From: Bolinopsis microptera
Taxonomy: Eukaryota; Ctenophora; Tentaculata; Lobata; Bolinopsidae
Reading direction: 5' to 3'
Assembly (NCBI RefSeq): GCF_026151205.1
Contig: NC_087081.1
Span: 9,297,246-9,357,245, forward strand
DNA length: 60,000 nucleotides
Both the position numbers and the translations under genes were made by a program. Of the stretch, positions 24,401 through 35,300 are shown piece by piece. Below the pieces are notes generated by a model that did not search any database, was not told the origin of the DNA, and worked only from the letters and a program-made list of their open reading frames with translations. The stretch's first letter is position 1, and each line of letters starts with the position of its first letter.

Positions 24401-27400
24401 TTAAAACATAGCACATCAACATGTGATTGGTTAGGAAAACTGATATTTATGATTGATTGTGAACTTGCAGCTGACAGTATATCTTGCCTTAACGTTAGTA
24501 GATAAACCTAGAATCCTTATCTAAAAACATTTAGTCGGACCTTGTGATGGTGAAATGAATTTGAAAGCAGAAACCGAAACGTTAAGTAAATTATGATTGC
24601 AAAGTGCATTCCGTCTTTTTACAAAATTTTGGTTCAAATTTCTGGTATTTGAACTGATAACGTTGCATTGAGCGTTCGGCTAGTTTCGTAATCTAGAATT
24701 CTTCGATTAAAAATGTTTCAATAAAGCAGTTTAAAATTTAGGCTAATAGGTTAGGAGCCAATACATTTTTAGAAATCTATGTATCGTTTATCCGTGATTG
24801 GATGATTTAGTTAATCTTTTATTAAACTGAACATATGGCAGGACAGCATGAAATCTAGGTATGCAGTTCTAATATTTTTAGTGCTGCAATTAGGACAACT
24901 TTCTGCTGAACTCTCCAGAATAAAAGTCAGACAAGATGGACATTATGTTGACAACCAGGGTAGAGTTAGAATATTCCACGGGTTCAATGCAGTGAACAAA
25001 GCGTTCCCCTGGTATCCCCAACACATGAGCAACGCCTCCCTGGTTAAGCACTACAAAGAGTGGGGGTTCAACGCTGTCAGACTGGGAACCATGTGGTCTG
25101 GAGTGGAACCAGAGCAGGGTAAATACAACGAAACTTACCTTCAAGTTATCAGATCTCAGCTTAGCCTTCTGGCTGTTAACGGCATGCACGCTTTTCTGGA
25201 CATGCACCAAGATGTGCTGTCAAAAAGATTCGGAACTTACGACGGAGCACCGGCTTGGTTGGTGGATATTCTTCCCAAAGGTAGAAATCCATATCCCTAT
25301 CCTTGGAAATCAACCAAACCATTCTACGGGGGAAACTGGGCATTGCAATATCTTACTGAAGATTGTGGAGCAGCATATCAAGGGCTCTACGACAACGTCA
25401 ACCACTCCCAGGACATGTTCATAGCATTCTGGAAGAAAGTAGCCTCTACTTTTAAAGACGTGACGAGTGTGCTAGGTTACGAGCTGATTAACGAGCCGTG
25501 GGCAGGAGACGTTTGGGCTGACCCTCTCCTGTTTCAACCTGGAAAAGCAGGATCTCAGAATCTCTTCCCGATGTATGACAAGATAGCCCGAGCTATCAGA
25601 GACGTAGATAACGACACAATCATCATGTACGAACCTGTCACGTGGGGTATTTGGTTTAATGGAGAAGCAGGAACAGGATTTGAAACAGTACCAGGGGGTC
25701 CAGAGTTCAGAGACCGGAGTGCCCTTTCTTACCACCTTTACTGCTGGGTCAAGAGTGGTGACAGTGACCCCCTGTCTTTCTTTGATAAGGTCTTGTGTGA
25801 TGACCTTCTAGCAGCAGATGTGTTAACTAACGCCAAGAAGGAGTTCACTAGGACAGGAGGGGGTGGGTTCCTGACCGAGTTTGGAGAGTGTAAACCAGAT
25901 GGGAGACAGAACTCTTCCAACACCGTGCTCTGTGAAACAGTTCTCAAGTTAGCTGACGAGAATCTAGTGAGCTGGACATACTGGGATACAGATTTTTTTG
26001 ATGCTAGTGGGAACGTCCAGTTGGACACTGTGAAGCCCTTCATCAGAGCGTATCCTAGGGCCATAGCTGGAACTCCTTTGGGTCTCTCTTGGGACATGAA
26101 GAGTCACTCGATGGAGTTTAACTTTCTACTGGATCCTACGATCACGGCTCCTACTGAGATATTTGTTCCTCCCATCTACTTCGGGGAAGGAATTGAAGTG
26201 GCAATATCTGATACCTTGGTGTACACTTGGGACCTGGCCAATCATGTCATGCTTATCTATCCCAAGAATTCTGTTACAAATCCAGTTGAGGCTAAGGTGT
26301 ATCTTACACCCAAGTTTTCTTGAATTTATAAGCTTGAATTTAGTTAGAAATATCTGTTGTTTCTTTCTATACATCAATATTGAATATTAGTTAGGTAAAT
26401 TGCTTATACGTTTCCGATTCTCATCAAAAATTTTAACTACTATTGATTTTTTTTACTTGACTTACTTAATATATCCTACGAAAGGATTGTTACATTTTGT
26501 AAATCATTTGACCTAGTAACTATCCAACTTAACATTGATCATATGATCTATCTGAACATTTAAATCATGTAACCTAAGTAACCATCCAACTAAATATAGG
26601 TTAAAACATACCACAACTCCTCTATCATTTGCGTAGTTCAGTTCAGCCGAGCAATTCTTAGATTTTTCGTACTTCTGTGTCATAAAGCAACACACCACTG
26701 CCGAACCTTCAACTCCAGATGCCATCGCCTCATTGATGTTTCCTAACAGATTAATCCTTGAAATTCAGTGTCGCATGCGGTTTTTAAAGTTACCTTCACA
26801 AATAAAATATATAATGGAAGCGTCAGTAAGCTTGGTTCCCGTTCAACGTTTAAAAAATTAAAATAAGACAAATTAAAGAATTGTAATAGGCTAAAATTTA
26901 AAGATTTAATTGTTTAGTCTAAATCCATATTTGGCAAGTTATTAAATTGATAATAAACCTGTTACCCCTCCGTGAATGTCCATCCAAACGTTGATGTTGT
27001 GTTCCGACACGATATCATACACTTTGGCAACCAGTTCCTGATTGTCCCATTGATAGCTCAACATCATGTGCCTTTCGCCCATCTGCGGATACATGATTAC
27101 ACTAAGATCAGATGCTTGGAGAACAGAATGGCTTTTACTAATTCGCTCGCCCAAAAATTTCACGTGACTTTGGTTTTTATGGTTTTGCAGCCGTACAAAA
27201 CGGTTTTACATGAACCCTAATCCCAACCCTAACCCTAACCATAACCCCGAAGCTAACCATAACCCTTCCACAGCCCTAACCCTAACCCGAGCCCTAAGGC
27301 TAAACAATCGAATTCGTATTTTACCAGCCTGTCACGTGACCAAAACGGTTTTTTGCCCATAACTCTCCAAGGAAGCATTTTTACCCTACGTCATGGGGGG

Positions 27401-28284
27401 GGGGGGGGGGGGTGATTCGGAATCAGCTTTCAAAAATACACCGATTTAGATCACTTTCATGCCCAAAATTTGGGCGAGCGATTTAGTAGGAGCGGAACAA
27501 AATAGGGAGGAGGAACATGAGGGATTTCAATGATCTTGAGGATCTGAGGGAACTAGGGGAATTGAGGTACATCAGGTGATGGGGGAGCTGGTGAACTAGG
27601 GGACCTGGGAGCCTGGGAAACCAGAGGCAGATTTTAGTGGTGAATTATAAAATAACTAGTGTAACCCGTGCCTACGGCCGGGACTTCACTATCACAGTTG
27701 AAATGCAAAAGTATAAACCCGCTTATTATAGTTGAAAACACGCATTACATTGTCGTATGAAAAAATGAAAGTATGAACTCTCTCTACAGTCCAAACAGAC
27801 CGCAATGAGTTCCCCCCTAATAAGCTTATAATATTACATAACTGTGAATCTTGCGTCTAACCTAACTATGATTTATGCATTAACGCTGCATATGCAGGAA
27901 TGGGAGAGAGAGCGAAAATGGAGAAAACGTTAGCCATTTTATGTCACATTTGTGGTACGAATCAATTCATCCACTTACCACCAGCCGATTTTTAAAAATT
28001 TGCTTATTGGCTTCGTCGAAACTATACCAAAAAAAAAACTTAACTCCCATAACCGTTTTCTTGATTAAGCTGCTCGGAAATTACACGCGCACAGACAGAC
28101 AGACAGACACACATTGTAAGATTATTATCATTGATATGCATTATAGGTATAGTATTGGGATAGTTATTGGGGCCGACATACCGTATAACTGAAAAGACTA
28201 AAGAGTCTAAAATTATGGCATTACTGTCTAATACTGTTTTCTCACCTGATCTTTGAGTGCCTCCAGAACCTTCGTAAACTCCAT
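18500..28284 (-). CDS. TIR domain - triple galectin-like fusion protein
   Basis: Seven minus-strand exons join without a frame break: 28284-28246, 27082-26959, 26742-26612, 20962-20788, 20630-20535, 20091-19997 and 19810-18500. They total 1971 nt, about 656 residues. Exons 2-4 encode a TIR domain with HMMLSYQWDNQ, VYDIVSEHNINVWMDIHGG, SAVVCCFMTQKYEKSKNC and ASGWLGILTAGKLWLDF. The Glu in CSAEL (about residue 88) sits where NAD-hydrolysing TIRs have their catalytic Glu. Exon 5 is a lysine-rich linker. The rest holds three galectin-like domains. The first keeps HFDIRP and the WQTEIR (W-x-x-E-x-R) sugar-site pattern; the second and third keep HFDVRP and HISIRP but have lost the rest. There is no signal peptide, so it is probably cytosolic. 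Start chosen at MEFTKVLEALKDQ because it gives phase 0 into exon 2. Innate-immune sensing is inferred. Confidence 0.8.
21007..22127. repeat. 30-bp minisatellite in TIR-galectin intron 3
   Basis: About 36 copies of a 30-bp unit (ACACACTCACCCCCTCACTT + ACACATATTA), with variants in which the ATATTA part is replaced by an ACTCACTC segment. It starts 45 bp upstream, in gene orientation, of the acceptor of the exon ending at 20962. Long reverse-strand frames over it are repeat artefacts. Confidence 0.95.
22612..24202 (-). pseudogene. Endoglycoceramidase-like GH5 copy, disrupted
   Basis: Highly similar, in inverted orientation, to the intact gene at 24848-26323, and on the same strand as the TIR-galectin gene in whose intron it lies. 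Near the original ATG (24200) small changes put the start in the wrong frame for the signal peptide. The domain itself reads in frame from about 24159. The acid/base motif ELINEPWAG is kept, but the nucleophile motif is FLTDFG instead of FLTEFG. Compensating indels change residues around STTLRSQDMF. A family A element at 22917-22995, with an 11-bp target duplication, introduces a stop. Homologous C-terminal coding resumes downstream to about 22612. It is unlikely to make an active enzyme. Confidence 0.82.
22906..23006 (-). mobile_element. Short element, family A, copy 2
   Basis: About 79 bp (22917-22995) flanked by perfect 11-bp direct repeats TATGTTCCACT (22906-22916 and 22996-23006). Its ends, GCTCAGCCTGTCATTC and GCCTGAGGTCCCCAGG, match copy 1 at 2899-2969 in inverted orientation. 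It interrupts the C-terminal part of the endoglycoceramidase-like pseudogene. Confidence 0.85.
24203..24847. other. Spacer between inverted GH5 copies
   Basis: About 640 bp of AT-rich sequence separating the two head-to-head endoglycoceramidase copies. It could hold the promoter of the plus-strand copy, but no specific element is recognised. Confidence 0.5.
24848..26323 (+). CDS. Endoglycoceramidase (GH5 family), secreted
   Basis: One uninterrupted exon of 491 codons. Residues 1-20 form a signal peptide ending at about LSA/EL. The GH5 TIM-barrel shows HGFNAVNK (near 44), WGFNAVRLGTMWSGVEP (72-88) and FLDMHQDVLSKRFG (116-129). It also has the acid/base motif ELINEPWAG (Glu216) and the nucleophile motif FLTEFGECKPDG (Glu344). 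A C-terminal beta-rich domain follows (about 415-491). Length and motifs fit endoglycoceramidases, which release the intact glycan from glycosphingolipids; such enzymes are known from Hydra and jellyfish. It is predicted to act extracellularly or in the digestive or lysosomal lumen. It lies inside intron 3 of the opposite-strand TIR-galectin gene and faces a broken inverted copy. Other GH5 specificities cannot be excluded without a search. Confidence 0.88.
   Translation: MKSRYAVLIFLVLQLGQLSAELSRIKVRQDGHYVDNQGRVRIFHGFNAVNKAFPWYPQHMSNASLVKHYKEWGFNAVRLGTMWSGVEPEQGKYNETYLQVIRSQLSLLAVNGMHAFLDMHQDVLSKRFGTYDGAPAWLVDILPKGRNPYPYPWKSTKPFYGGNWALQYLTEDCGAAYQGLYDNVNHSQDMFIAFWKKVASTFKDVTSVLGYELINEPWAGDVWADPLLFQPGKAGSQNLFPMYDKIARAIRDVDNDTIIMYEPVTWGIWFNGEAGTGFETVPGGPEFRDRSALSYHLYCWVKSGDSDPLSFFDKVLCDDLLAADVLTNAKKEFTRTGGGGFLTEFGECKPDGRQNSSNTVLCETVLKLADENLVSWTYWDTDFFDASGNVQLDTVKPFIRAYPRAIAGTPLGLSWDMKSHSMEFNFLLDPTITAPTEIFVPPIYFGEGIEVAISDTLVYTWDLANHVMLIYPKNSVTNPVEAKVYLTPKFS
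27200..27296. repeat. Degenerate interstitial telomere-like CCCTAA repeats
   Basis: Runs of AACCCTAACCCTAACC and variants (AACCATAACCC, CAGCCCTAACC) on the plus strand, equivalent to TTAGGG on the other. It lies in intron 1 of the TIR-galectin gene. Just downstream is an 18-G run (about 27396-27412). Confidence 0.85.
27640..28120. mobile_element. Possible dispersed element with (ACAG)n tail
   Basis: Starts near ACTAGTGTAACCCGTGCCTA and ends near a CGCACAGACAGACAGACAGAC tract, an arrangement often seen in dispersed elements. There is no coding capacity and no second copy in this window, so this is only a suspicion. It lies in intron 1 of the TIR-galectin gene. Confidence 0.3.
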
Positions 28285-28691
28285 TTTGCATTCTACTCAA
28301 ACGGGAAAATATAAAAGATTTATTAATATTATCGAGTACTCTACTGAAATACTTACAAAGTTACAATAACTCCGACATTAGATTTATATTATCAGCTAAT
28401 TATCGATTCACATAATGTTGTTCATCCTGCAGGCCTATTTGAACTAAAAATAATATATCGAGGATGGGACGGTTAAATTATTTGCAGGCGGAGGCAGTTG
28501 ATTTGAAAAAGAAACTGAACAATGAGTCGGAGATCTAGTCCAGCTTGGGAAAATGAGGCATAATTAGGCGAGACATCATGTATTTGCCCGAATTCGTGCA
28601 ATCTAAACTAAAAATGCAACACATTAGCTGGATAGTACAAGCTAAAAATTCTAAAGACTGTGCAGTGTGCTAATCTCATTTATAAATATTT

Positions 28692-28739
28692 ACTTTAGCT
28701 AATTTGTATACTATAAATAGTATACAAATCAGCTAAAGT
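28692..28739. repeat. Palindromic hairpin, about 21-bp arms
   Basis: ACTTTAGCTAATTTGTATAC is followed within 6-8 bases by its reverse complement with one mismatch. This is a compact stem-loop with no gene around it. It could be a small MITE or a hairpin RNA precursor. Confidence 0.7.
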
Positions 28740-29566
28740 TAATATTTACAAAGTAAATAATAAAAGCTAGAGAACAGCTCAAAGAATGTTACTATCGATG
28801 GTATTAATAATTATACGAATTATACTCGTAACAAGGCGCAATAACTCCGCGGTGTATATAATTACTATAGCGATTCAAACTCAATTGTAAAGTGTAAATC
28901 TATTGGTTTGCTAGTGTAAAATGTTAATCCTCCCGAATAGGCATAAATGTATAATTGTTAATATGTGGTCACTAAATGTGGTCACTAAATGTGGTCACTA
29001 AATGTGATGATGGACACAGTTAGTAGTTATTAACTTGGCAGAATATGCTGTCACGTGATATTGCAGGATTGCAGTTCTCAGCTGATTCTACACCACTGAC
29101 TTGGGACGTATCAACCCTGGTCAGAAAAAAGTGGTGGCGCCACGACTATTATGACCGACCAGGCATTTTCTGCTGCGTTTTCGGTTACATTGGGTAACTA
29201 ATCGGAAGAAATAACCATTGGCTTTTTTGTTCATGTTCTTTAAAGTCATTCCTCAAAATCGGAACTCCGAAATAGTTCCCACCTATAGTTAGATAAATCT
29301 AGAAATTAAATGCAAAACAACTTGATCAACCCACATTGAACACAAAATAACTGTGTATTTCAATGTGCAGACGTTTTGGATATCAGACCTAATCGAGCTG
29401 TCATCAAGCAAATCACGTACATTTCGTGATAAGAATACTTATGATATTACAGCTGAGCAATACTACATTATTAGTGAATATGTGAAATAAAGAGTGTCCT
29501 AATGTGCGCTGAGCGCTCTGACCCTTTTTATTTCAGACTGGAACCCACCATCCCACCAATCATGCA

Positions 29567-29660
29567 CTCGACTTGCACACAGCGGAATTCTCGGTAATGA
29601 TCTTGCAGACAGTTTGGCCAATAAAGGCTCATATACTGTCCTATAGGGCACCCATGCCTT
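29567..29660 (+). pseudogene. RNase H domain scrap of a retroelement
   Basis: One plus frame reads LAHSGILGNDLADSLANKGS and then stops. This matches the conserved HSGIxGNExAD-type motif of retroelement RNase H domains. The flanks do not continue in frame. It is a decayed fragment of a non-LTR or related element, distinct from the intact element at 35-42 kb, in which I saw no RNase H domain. Confidence 0.6.
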
Positions 29661-30559
29661 TCGCTCCTTGACACTCGATCCAAGTCCCTTCACCTGGCCA
29701 GACTTTCGACCTTTAAGACAGCCAGCAACTTCCACCACAACAACATCCTTACTCTCTTCTCCAATAATTTGAATATCTTATCAAAATCTAAAGATGACAC
29801 TAGAATTCTAACTCATCTCTATACTGGATCCAGTTATCTTAACAGTATTTAGCCTAGTGTGTCTTGAAAAAGTCCGCGACCACCTGTCCAGCTCCACAGA
29901 ACAATGTGTATATTTGGTTGGTATGTTTGGTTGGTTTTCCAGGTAGCTTAGTTTTAGAAAATGTTGAATAAGCTGATCTAAAAATTTATGTAGTCAAATT
30001 TTCAAATAACTAATTACAGCTAATTTGATTGATGTTAGTCACAAAAATGGACCTTAAAACTACCGTGTGGCAAATTTATCCTACAACATCAAAGGAAGCG
30101 TAAATGAATTTATTATTCAATCTTCCCTGGGAGTTTTATCATCATCAATTTACTTCTGACAATGACCTAATGTCCCGTACTGAGTACTAATTTACTAAGG
30201 AAGCAAAACAGCAATTAATATGAAATAGCAATTCATATAATTTGATCAAATTACTGGGAGTTTGAGAGCAGTTGACAGTTGACTAGTATTATAGATTACA
30301 CTCAGTAGTCTGTATCAAAACCAATTATGTCATCCACTTTGAAATTGTTGTTGATAATAGTAAATATCTGCATGTATGTGGTACGGCCAATGGCAATAGT
30401 CATGGACCTGAGAATATTTCCGTAGAAACGTCTTCCGCCCCGACATTTGAGACCTGGAACGACTCAAGGGACCCCTTAGAAACAAATTTGGCTTGGAAGA
30501 CTTTCTGAATATGGGGCAGTTTTGAGCAATTGACCACGCCCATTTTTGGCGCTTTCGTG

Positions 30560-31030
30560 AACACTAAACCGTTCAGGCCTGAGGCCCTTCACAATTTGTT
30601 TCTGTCTGATTCTAATATACCGTTTATTATATCTCCACTTCTGATTGGAGAAAGGAGATCAACTTGGGTATGAAAATAGTTAGAATCATCGCATTTAGGG
30701 GGGTAGAACGTGGTTTCAACACACAATTAAGGTTGATAAGTTATATAATGACCACACACTTTTGCGGTCTCGCGAGTAACAATTAACACACTTATTTCAG
30801 GATGTCTCAGCTTCTGATTGGAGTTAAGCGCTCATCTCGGGCATAAAAATGGTCATAATCATCGCATTGAGTGGGGTAGAGCATGGTTTTAAAGTCTACA
30901 GACTCCAGGTTGTTGAGTTATTAGGTCAGACCCCATTTTTACGCTCTCGCGAGTAGCGACTGATGCACTAATTAGTACAAAATATTTAAGCATCTGATGG
31001 GAGCTAAGAGCTCATTTTAGGCATAAAAAT
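30560..31030. repeat. Diverged ~185-bp tandem repeats
   Basis: The phrase TTCTGATTGGAG...ATCATCGCATT...GGGGTAGA...TCTCGCGAGTA occurs at about 30640-30790 and again at 30811-30960. A third partial start follows at 30992 (CATCTGATGGGAGC). The preceding stretch 30570-30625 (CCGTTCAGGC...TTTGTTTCTGTCT) also occurs at 1064-1112. Confidence 0.75.
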
Positions 31031-31066
31031 GCCCTTAAAAACTGGAAGAAGGTGCGGCGACTGTAA

Positions 31067-31637
31067 AGTATACAAGATATACAAGATATACAAGATATAC
31101 AAGATATACAAGATATACAAGATATACAAGATATACAAGATATACAAGATATACAAGATATACAAGATATACAAGATATACAAGATATACAAGATATACA
31201 AGATATACAAGATATACAAGATATACAAGATATACAAGATATACAAGATATACAAGATATACAAGATATACAAGATATACAAGATATACAAGATATACAA
31301 GATATACAAGATATACAAGATATACAAGATATACAAGATATACAAGATATACAAGATATACAAGATATACAAGATATACAAGATATACAAGATATACAAG
31401 ATATACAAGATATACAAGATATACAAGATATACAAGATATACAAGATATACAAGATATACAAGATATACAAGATATACAAGATATACAAGATATACAAGA
31501 TATACAAGATATACAAGATATACAAGATATACAAGATATACAAGATATACAAGATATACAAGATATACAAGATATACAAGATATACAAGATATACAAGAT
31601 ATACAAGATATACAAGATATACAAGATATACAAGATG
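31067..31637. repeat. (ATATACAAG)n satellite
   Basis: About 63 near-perfect 9-bp units. Because 9 is a multiple of 3, every frame without a stop stays open, giving artefactual open frames on both strands. It lies about 180 bp beyond the stop of the CAP-sushi-TSP1 gene. Confidence 0.97.
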
Positions 31638-31819
31638 TACACAAACACTATTCCGTCTCAACCAAACATGCAGAATCCTTGCTTAAAAATGAAAAATGAT
31701 AAATTACATAAAAAGGTCTAATCAAATGACGAAAACATAAAAATTAAACTAAAAATCAAAAATGTTCTTAAATGTCTCTACTTCTGCAAGAATCCCAAAT
31801 AACCGTAAATATCCAAATA

Positions 31820-32325
31820 TCAACCGACTGTCCCAGGACAACCAGTACTGGTAACCTTTTCTCCAACTTCCATCTCCTCTGGCACAAACGAAAACACACT
31901 TTCGGCAGGATTTCCAGTGAAAGAGAACCGTTTAGCTGTGTAGTACTGTTCACGACAGGATCCCGTCAACTTATTCTCATACAAAACCTCTCCACCGATC
32001 TTTATTTTCACAACTCCGTTGTTGATGGAAACTGCCCAAAGGGTTGGCACTACTCTGTTACATTTCTTCTTTAAAGCGGCGGGTGTGGCACATGATATGC
32101 AACCTGTCAGGAAAATGCCTCGTTTATTCCACTGGAATTGTCCGAGTTCGTTCCCGACTTCGTCATAAAACAGGATGGGTACATATCGGCTGTGGTTAAG
32201 GATAGAGCTGACAGCAATGCCGTTCTCAGAGTTGAAGAGATCTTGTTTCACAGTACAGCCCAAGTGGGAGCAGTAGCCACACTGGGGGGTCCAACAGTCA
32301 CAGGTGGTGTAGTTCGCGTAGATAA
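31820..32325 (-). CDS. C-terminal exon: Cys-containing domain of unknown family
   Basis: The last exon of the mosaic encodes about 168 residues. It opens with a Cys-rich segment (TTCDCWTPQCGYCSHLGC) and continues into a beta-rich domain (SRYVPILFYDEVGNELGQFQ; NGVVKIKIGGEVLYENKL) with further cysteines, then TGA at 31820. I do not recognise the family. It joins the TSP1 exon in phase 1. Confidence 0.6.
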
Positions 32326-35300
32326 CTGGTGGGAATTATAGTTATTACTACATATTCTAATATTTTCGCGGTTTCTATATTTAATTTATTATTTAGTTAT
32401 TTGTTTATGCAATCATGAGTTACAGCCGCTTCATTTTTGCTTTAATAGTTATATCTTTAGGGAGAGGAGCTCTATGATCCTACAGTTAAAATGTTGTTAA
32501 TCACACTGAGCAGTATATCTCACCTGGACAGACTTGTTCATTACAAGGCCGGTGTTCCTCCGCATCACCCACGCAGTCATCTCCTCCGTACTCTGGTGCA
32601 GGGTTGGTGCAGGTTCTAGTTAGGGTCTGGGTCCCACCTCCACATTCTTGAGAGCATTCCGACCAATCACCGTCGTCTGTCCAGCCTCCGTGCACTGGAT
32701 TTTGGTAGAGTCAAGTTTCTTAATTTTGATTTTAGTCATTTCTTTTGTTGTGTTGACGAGCAGATTTGCTACATAACTTCAGGATTACAGAGTTATGACG
32801 TTTAAGGTTGGGGCGTATGGGCGCGCGAAGAAAAATTTCTTTTGAAACGTTTCCCCATCAGTGTCAGTCTGACAACTTTTTGGGGTGTTTCCTGGGACTA
32901 TAATAAACAACACATTGCTGAAAAGAAACCTTTGTTAAAAATTTTTTTCTCAGATGGCCCTATAAATTTCAATTGTTGCCCTAACTAGAGGTCTAGGCAA
33001 GGTTCGTAAATAACTGTCATGGTCCCACACGATCAATTAAACAGGCATGTTGTGCTCCGTGCAGTTGTTCTGCAGTTGTGCAGTTGTTCTGCAGAACCAG
33101 CTTGGAATTTATTAAACCATCCTAGTGCATTTCCAGCTCTTTAGTTCACTATATCCATTTCTACAGAATATCAACTGGATTGTAACGACGATGAACTAAT
33201 GTCAGAGCACGTTATGATACTCTAAGATGATGTCGGAATAAGTTAAGATGCTCCTAGATGATACCGGAAACGTGTAAGAATTGAAACTTAACCGGGAGTC
33301 ACGCTCAATGTTATTTGCATTTATGTGGAACCGCACCGCGTATATCACCGCGTTAACGTTTGAATCTCATAAACACATTTGTTGAATATTCCCATGGCCT
33401 CTGCAAGAACGTTATTTATATTTCGCAGAGATTGTCAATTTCTTTGATATGGCCGCTTGATCCGCTTTGTTAATTAGCTTTACACTACTTAAGATCATTA
33501 TGTCAAGGAGCATTAAGGAGCATTAAGAAGCAGACAGCAGTAAGGTGAGGAGCATTAAGGAGCAGTGAGGTGAGGAGAATTTAGCAGTGAGGTATTCTTA
33601 TCTTTCCCGTTTTAGTTATACTTATAAAGGTCGAAATATAATTTTCCGAATCGTGTCATTTGCTCATGATATTATGAACTTTATTAAGCTGTGTTGTCAC
33701 TGTTATACCTCAGACCAATTAGTATAATCACTAGAAAATACCTATTTGAGAATTTTGATATGTTATTTTACCAAAACCCATAATCATGGGTAGAGTGGAC
33801 CGCTGTCAGTGTCTCTCTTTCCCAAACAAAAGGAATTGATATTACTTTGATTGACCGTTCTCAAATGTAAAATGATACCGAGAATGAAATCGGTCGCTCG
33901 CTTTTCCCATTCATTCACGGCTTACGAATTGTAATAAGTTTCGATTGATTACATCAATCAGATGCTGTAAAAATCTCTTTGGGTTGCGTTCGGGTCGATA
34001 CCTAGTATTTCGGGGTAAGGGTGGTAGTTATTAGTATTACTTATTGAATTAGCTGAAGTTTATTGAATCTTCATTGCCGAGTACAGCTGCCTTTGGGTAG
34101 TTCTTCTTAATCTATTACAATTGTAAATGAATGGGAAAAGCGAGCGACCGATTTCATTCTCGGTATCATTTTACATTTGAGAACGGTCAATCAAAGTAAT
34201 ATCAATTCCTTTTGTTTGGGAAAGAGAGACACTGACAGCGGTCCACTCTACCCATGATTATGGGTTTTGGTAAAATATCATCTTTTTTTGATTATAATGT
34301 CAGGGTACTTTATAAAGTCGAAATATAAACTGATATCTTCATTAATAAGGAGGAAGTTTCAACGATTTCGAAATTTTTCCTTTAAAAACATTTCCTTGTG
34401 TTTAGGGAAGCATATCGGTCGATCACTGACTGAATATGCCACTTAATACTCATTCAAGTTGGCATTAAATTCATATATAATGACATTAAACTGTCGTGGC
34501 AAAGCAGAATTTGTTGGAAATCACGAATGAGCAAAATTCTCACCTTTCGCACGTGCAAACTTTGAGCAGACGTTGCGTGAGCATCCAATATTGAATCGCC
34601 GTAAATTTTTGAATGTAATTGATTTATATATAGCTTGATAAGCATGCAAAGTTTCAAAGTATTTCAAGAAGAACTGTAATCACAACGGCACTCTAAAGTT
34701 GACAGAAAATGACGAAAACAGCAATTTTCAGTGATTTTAGCGATTTTCTATCAATTTGGGCGTGTCCCAACGTGTGCAACTTTTCGATTTTCAACTTTAA
34801 AACTAGCCTAATGCACAATTTATACCTATAGGAAGCAGAACTGAGCTCCACAATCTAAGGCATGGCCCAACACCAGAGAATACTAAATCGCAAATTTGAC
34901 GTTTTTATAAAATAATTCTTCAAAAAAGCACAAACTTCAATGACGAATATCTTTATGAAGGAGCAAGCTAGAAAAACTTTCCGGTAGATTTTCAGAATGC
35001 TTGAACAATTATCTAAGGTGAAAATTTCCTCAGATTTTGAATAAAATTACTCCTTAATGGTTTAAAATTAATTTTAAAAGTTATTGCTTTGTCAAAAATC
35101 AAGTTTTAAAAATGGTTAACTTGATGACGTCATCAAGGGGTGTTTATGACGGCATATAATTTTATTATACAATGTAAACTAAAGTATAAACAATTATTTG
35201 CAAAACCTGTGGTCGGAAATGGCTGTATCTTTTATACTTTTGAATTTATGGACAATTAAATACAGGCTACAATTGACTGGCAAAGCGTCTATCCCTGAAT

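Larger units (their letters stand above)
28285..30560. other. Mostly non-coding; hairpin and retroelement scrap
   Basis: 5' flank of the TIR-galectin gene. It contains a palindromic hairpin at 28692-28739, a triplicated TGTGGTCACTAAA phrase near 28967-29003 and an RNase H-like coding scrap near 29567-29645. No gene is supported. Confidence 0.5.

Noticed and set aside
28246-28291. Alternative start MQNGVYEG at 28291 for the TIR-galectin gene
   Set aside because: It needs a different acceptor in the next exon. The MEFTKVLEALKDQ start gives a natural phase 0 junction and a more protein-like sequence.
31004-31721. Several overlapping frames of 208-230 codons on both strands
   Set aside because: Artefacts of the 9-bp ATATACAAG repeat, whose length is a multiple of three.
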